From assembly GCA_938045435.1 (NCBI GenBank), contig CALIBA010000236.1, forward strand, positions 1 through 16,624: 16,624 nt of DNA. The letters run 5' to 3'. The DNA is from an uncultured Selenomonas sp. GTDB lineage: Bacteria > Bacillota > Negativicutes > Selenomonadales > Selenomonadaceae. The notes beneath the pieces are model-generated. The model made no database searches. It was given only the letters and a program-made list of their open reading frames with translations, and was not told the origin of the DNA. Position numbers and translations under genes: made by a program. Every line of letters starts with the position of its first letter. Position 1 is the stretch's first letter. Positions 15,018 to 16,624 of this stretch are shown here, piece by piece.

Positions 15018-15170
15018 TTAAGGCGCCAAAGCGAACCCTAATGGAGCAAGCACGCAACGTGTGTGTTTCATCCTCGACGGATTTTTTCGTTCAAGCGAAG
15101 CGCGTATAAAAGGTCCGTCCGTATTTAGGCGAATAAGCACACGCTCACTGGTGTAACAAAACGTTCGCAT
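15018..15170 (-). CDS. Possible 50-residue small ORF between miaB and mutS
   Basis: An ATG at 15170 is preceded by GAGGTG (15182-15177) with a 6-nt spacer and opens a 50-codon frame ending in TAA, filling most of the miaB-mutS gap. The product is basic (MRTFCYTSERVLIRLN at the start, CVLAPLGFALAP at the end). It has no signal peptide, membrane segment or family I recognise. The frame overlaps the repeat at 15121-15180. The translated pattern L-I-x-x-N-T recurs in the degenerate copy at 2850-2911. It may therefore be a translated mobile or dispersed repeat rather than a true gene. Confidence 0.3.
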   Translation of the reverse strand: MRTFCYTSERVLIRLNTDGPFIRASLERKNPSRMKHTRCVLAPLGFALAP

Positions 15171-15180
15171 GGGGCTCACC
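15121..15180 (-). repeat. Intergenic repeat copy (partner at 2850-2911)
   Basis: Read on the minus strand it opens with GGTGAGCCCC and closes with GTGCTTATTC and AATAC. The partner at 2850-2911 shares nine of ten, ten of ten and five of five bases in these blocks at spacing within 2 nt. Both copies lie upstream of a minus-strand gene (mutS here, the HD-GYP gene there) in the same orientation. Confidence 0.4.
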
Positions 15181-15186
15181 TCGTAA

Positions 15187-16503
15187 TTATCGAACAACCT
15201 CGCCCTTGAGCACCCATGTCTGCGGCTGAGTGACCCGTACCTGCACGAAATCACCCGCACGTTCGGCACCATGCGGAAAGAGCACAATCTTATTCGTCCG
15301 AGTCCTGCCGCTCCAAACCGCTGCGTCGTTCTTGCTCGCACCCTCGACCATCACCTCTAGTTCTGCCCCCATCAGTGCCTCGTTGATCTCGCGGCTAATG
15401 GCATTCTGTTCCTGCATCAGACGATTAAGGCGCGCATGCTTTACCGCATCTGGCACCTGATCGATCATCGCAGCGGCAGGTGTCCCAGAGCGCTTCGAAT
15501 AGAGAAACGTATATGCCGAGTCATAGCGCATCTCGCGCAGGAAATTTATCATCTCGGCAAAATCCTCCTCAGTCTCACCCGGGAAGCCCACGATGAGATC
15601 TGTCGTGAGGCTCGCGTTCGGCAACGCCTCTCTCACACGCCGTACGCGTTCACGATACCGCTCGACTGTATAGCCGCGGTTCATTGCCTTTAGAATACGA
15701 CTGCTGCCATACTGTACAGGCAGATGAATGTGCTCGCAGATATGCTGCCCGCCCTTGATTGCCTCGATGAGCTTATCCCCAATATCCTTGGGGTGTGAGG
15801 TCATAAAACGCACGCGTCGGATGCCCTCCACCTCGTCCACCATGCGCAGGAGATCAGCAAAATCTGCCTTTTTATGATCTTTTCCGTACGAATTGACATT
15901 CTGCCCGAGGAGTGTCACCTCATGATACCCCTCCTCCACCGCACGCCGTACCTCCGCAACCACATCCTCAGGTGCACGGCTACGCTCACGGCCGCGCACA
16001 TAGGGCACAATACAATAGGTACAGTAATTGTTGCAGCCATACATGATGGGCACCCATGCCGAAAACTTGCCACTGCGCGCAATGGGCAAATCCTCAGTGA
16101 TCTCGCTGTCACTGAGGACAACATCAACAATAGATGAATGCTCTGCACGGATCTCTGCGATGATGCGCGTGAGCTCATGCACCTTCCCTGTGCCGAGTAC
16201 AAAGTCGATATGGGGCGCGCGGTGCATCAGACTGTCGCCCTCTTTCTGTGCCATACACCCTGTGATGCCAAAGATCAGATGCGGATTTTTTTCCTTGATC
16301 TTCTTAATTTCACCAATCTTTCCATACACCTTGTCCTCTGCCGTCTCACGCACACAGCAGGTATTGATGAGCACAATGTCAGCGCATGCCGTCTCCTCTG
16401 TAGGCGTATACCCAGCGGCCTGCAGCTGCCCCTCCATGCGTTCTGCATCGGCAATATTCATCTGGCAGCCATAAACCAGAATCTTATAAAGTCCCGTGGA
16501 CAT
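15187..16503 (-). CDS. miaB: tRNA-2-methylthio-N6-dimethylallyladenosine synthase MiaB
   Basis: A 438-residue radical-SAM methylthiotransferase that converts i6A37 to ms2i6A37 in tRNAs reading UNN codons. The N-terminal domain supplies three cysteines for the auxiliary 4Fe-4S cluster: C13 (YGCQMN), C49 (INTCCVRE) and C83 (TGCMAQ). The radical-SAM cluster motif is CNNYCTYC (C157, C161, C164), followed by IVPYVRGRERSR, which is diagnostic of MiaB over its RimO and MtaB relatives. TTDLIVGFPGETEEDF and a C-terminal TRAM-type domain (GRTRTNKIVLF) complete the protein. The frame is open upstream to 16578 through the tRNA terminator, but the ATG at 16503 has GAGAGG (16515-16510) 6 nt upstream, so it is chosen. 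The gene starts 37 nt after the tRNA-Cys terminator, so it relies on a promoter I could not define or on read-through. Confidence 0.95.
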   Translation of the reverse strand: MSTGLYKILVYGCQMNIADAERMEGQLQAAGYTPTEETACADIVLINTCCVRETAEDKVYGKIGEIKKIKEKNPHLIFGITGCMAQKEGDSLMHRAPHIDFVLGTGKVHELTRIIAEIRAEHSSIVDVVLSDSEITEDLPIARSGKFSAWVPIMYGCNNYCTYCIVPYVRGRERSRAPEDVVAEVRRAVEEGYHEVTLLGQNVNSYGKDHKKADFADLLRMVDEVEGIRRVRFMTSHPKDIGDKLIEAIKGGQHICEHIHLPVQYGSSRILKAMNRGYTVERYRERVRRVREALPNASLTTDLIVGFPGETEEDFAEMINFLREMRYDSAYTFLYSKRSGTPAAAMIDQVPDAVKHARLNRLMQEQNAISREINEALMGAELEVMVEGASKNDAAVWSGRTRTNKIVLFPHGAERAGDFVQVRVTQPQTWVLKGEVVR

Positions 16504-16540
16504 TCGTTTCCTCTCACCTTTACACAGAAATATAGATAGT

Positions 16541-16569
16541 AAAAAAGTCTGGAAGAATCCTTCCAGACT
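16541..16569 (-). terminator. Rho-independent terminator of the tRNA-Cys transcript
   Basis: A perfect 10-bp stem (AGTCTGGAAG at 16546-16555 with CTTCCAGACT at 16560-16569) and a 4-nt loop, followed on the minus strand by six T residues (16546-16541). It lies 11 nt after the tRNA 3' CCA end and 37 nt before the miaB ATG. Confidence 0.93.
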
Positions 16570-16580
16570 GCATTTCATAT

Positions 16581-16624
16581 TGGAGGCGACACCCAGAATC
16601 GAACTGGGGATAAAGGTTTTGCAG
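16581..16624 (-). tRNA. tRNA-Cys(GCA), 3' part, cut by window edge
   Basis: On the minus strand the window opens in the anticodon loop, CTGCAAA, with anticodon GCA at 16622-16620. Then come the 3' anticodon stem ACCTT, a 4-nt variable loop TATC, the T arm (CCCAG, TTCGATT, CTGGG), the acceptor 3' strand TGTCGCC, discriminator T73 and an encoded CCA (16583-16581). The discriminator U73 with anticodon GCA identifies cysteine. A36-A37-A38 is the signature of tRNAs prenylated by MiaA and then thiomethylated by MiaB. The D arm and 5' half lie outside the window. Confidence 0.92.

Noticed and set aside
16504..16578. N-terminal extension of MiaB starting at 16578
   Set aside because: It would translate through the tRNA-Cys terminator. 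The ATG at 16503 has a proper ribosome site and gives the usual MiaB length.

Overview
The window reads as chromosomal DNA of a motile, anaerobic member of the Negativicutes, most likely Selenomonas or a close relative. This is inference from the gene set: strong AGGAGG-type Shine-Dalgarno sequences, a flagellar hook gene with the small Firmicutes hook-operon gene, a DcuB-type C4-dicarboxylate antiporter suited to fumarate respiration or succinate fermentation, and the order miaB-mutS-mutL. I see no insertion sequence, prophage, CRISPR array or recognisable defence system. Most of the window is ordinary, well-packed chromosome; the unexplained material lies mainly in the intergenic gaps.

Layout. 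At 1-131 is the 5' end of a minus-strand membrane protein, cut by the window edge. It diverges from an EAL-HDOD protein (339-1559, +), which converges on an HD-GYP protein (1661-2716, -) across a shared bidirectional terminator. This pair is a small cyclic-di-GMP-type signalling cluster. A near-consensus sigma-A promoter at 2950-2979 drives an amino-acid ABC importer (binding lipoprotein, permease, ATPase; 3037-5322, +), with a hairpin between the first two genes. A second bidirectional terminator (5337-5379) separates it from dcuB (5392-6735, -).

Upstream of dcuB, also on the minus strand, are flgE (6998-9028) and a small flagellar hook-operon gene (9209-9589). A 180-nt gap holding four adjacent hairpins lies between them. 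Further upstream is the overlapping minus-strand run mutS-mutL-methyltransferase (14980 down to 9697), and before that miaB (15187-16503). A tRNA-Cys(GCA) enters from the right edge and ends in a strong terminator 37 nt before the miaB start codon.

How the genes work together. mutS and mutL supply mismatch recognition and the MutL endonuclease; the third gene, an RsmJ-like methyltransferase, is translationally coupled to them. miaB thiomethylates i6A37 in tRNAs that read UNN codons, and the neighbouring tRNA-Cys has the A36-A37-A38 signature of such a substrate. The ABC operon imports a polar amino acid, and dcuB exchanges C4-dicarboxylates. The points most worth a second look are the hairpin cluster before flgE, a roughly 60-nt sequence found in two intergenic regions (2850-2911 and 15121-15180), a 50-codon ORF overlapping one of those copies, and a hook protein with an extra segment of about 270 residues.
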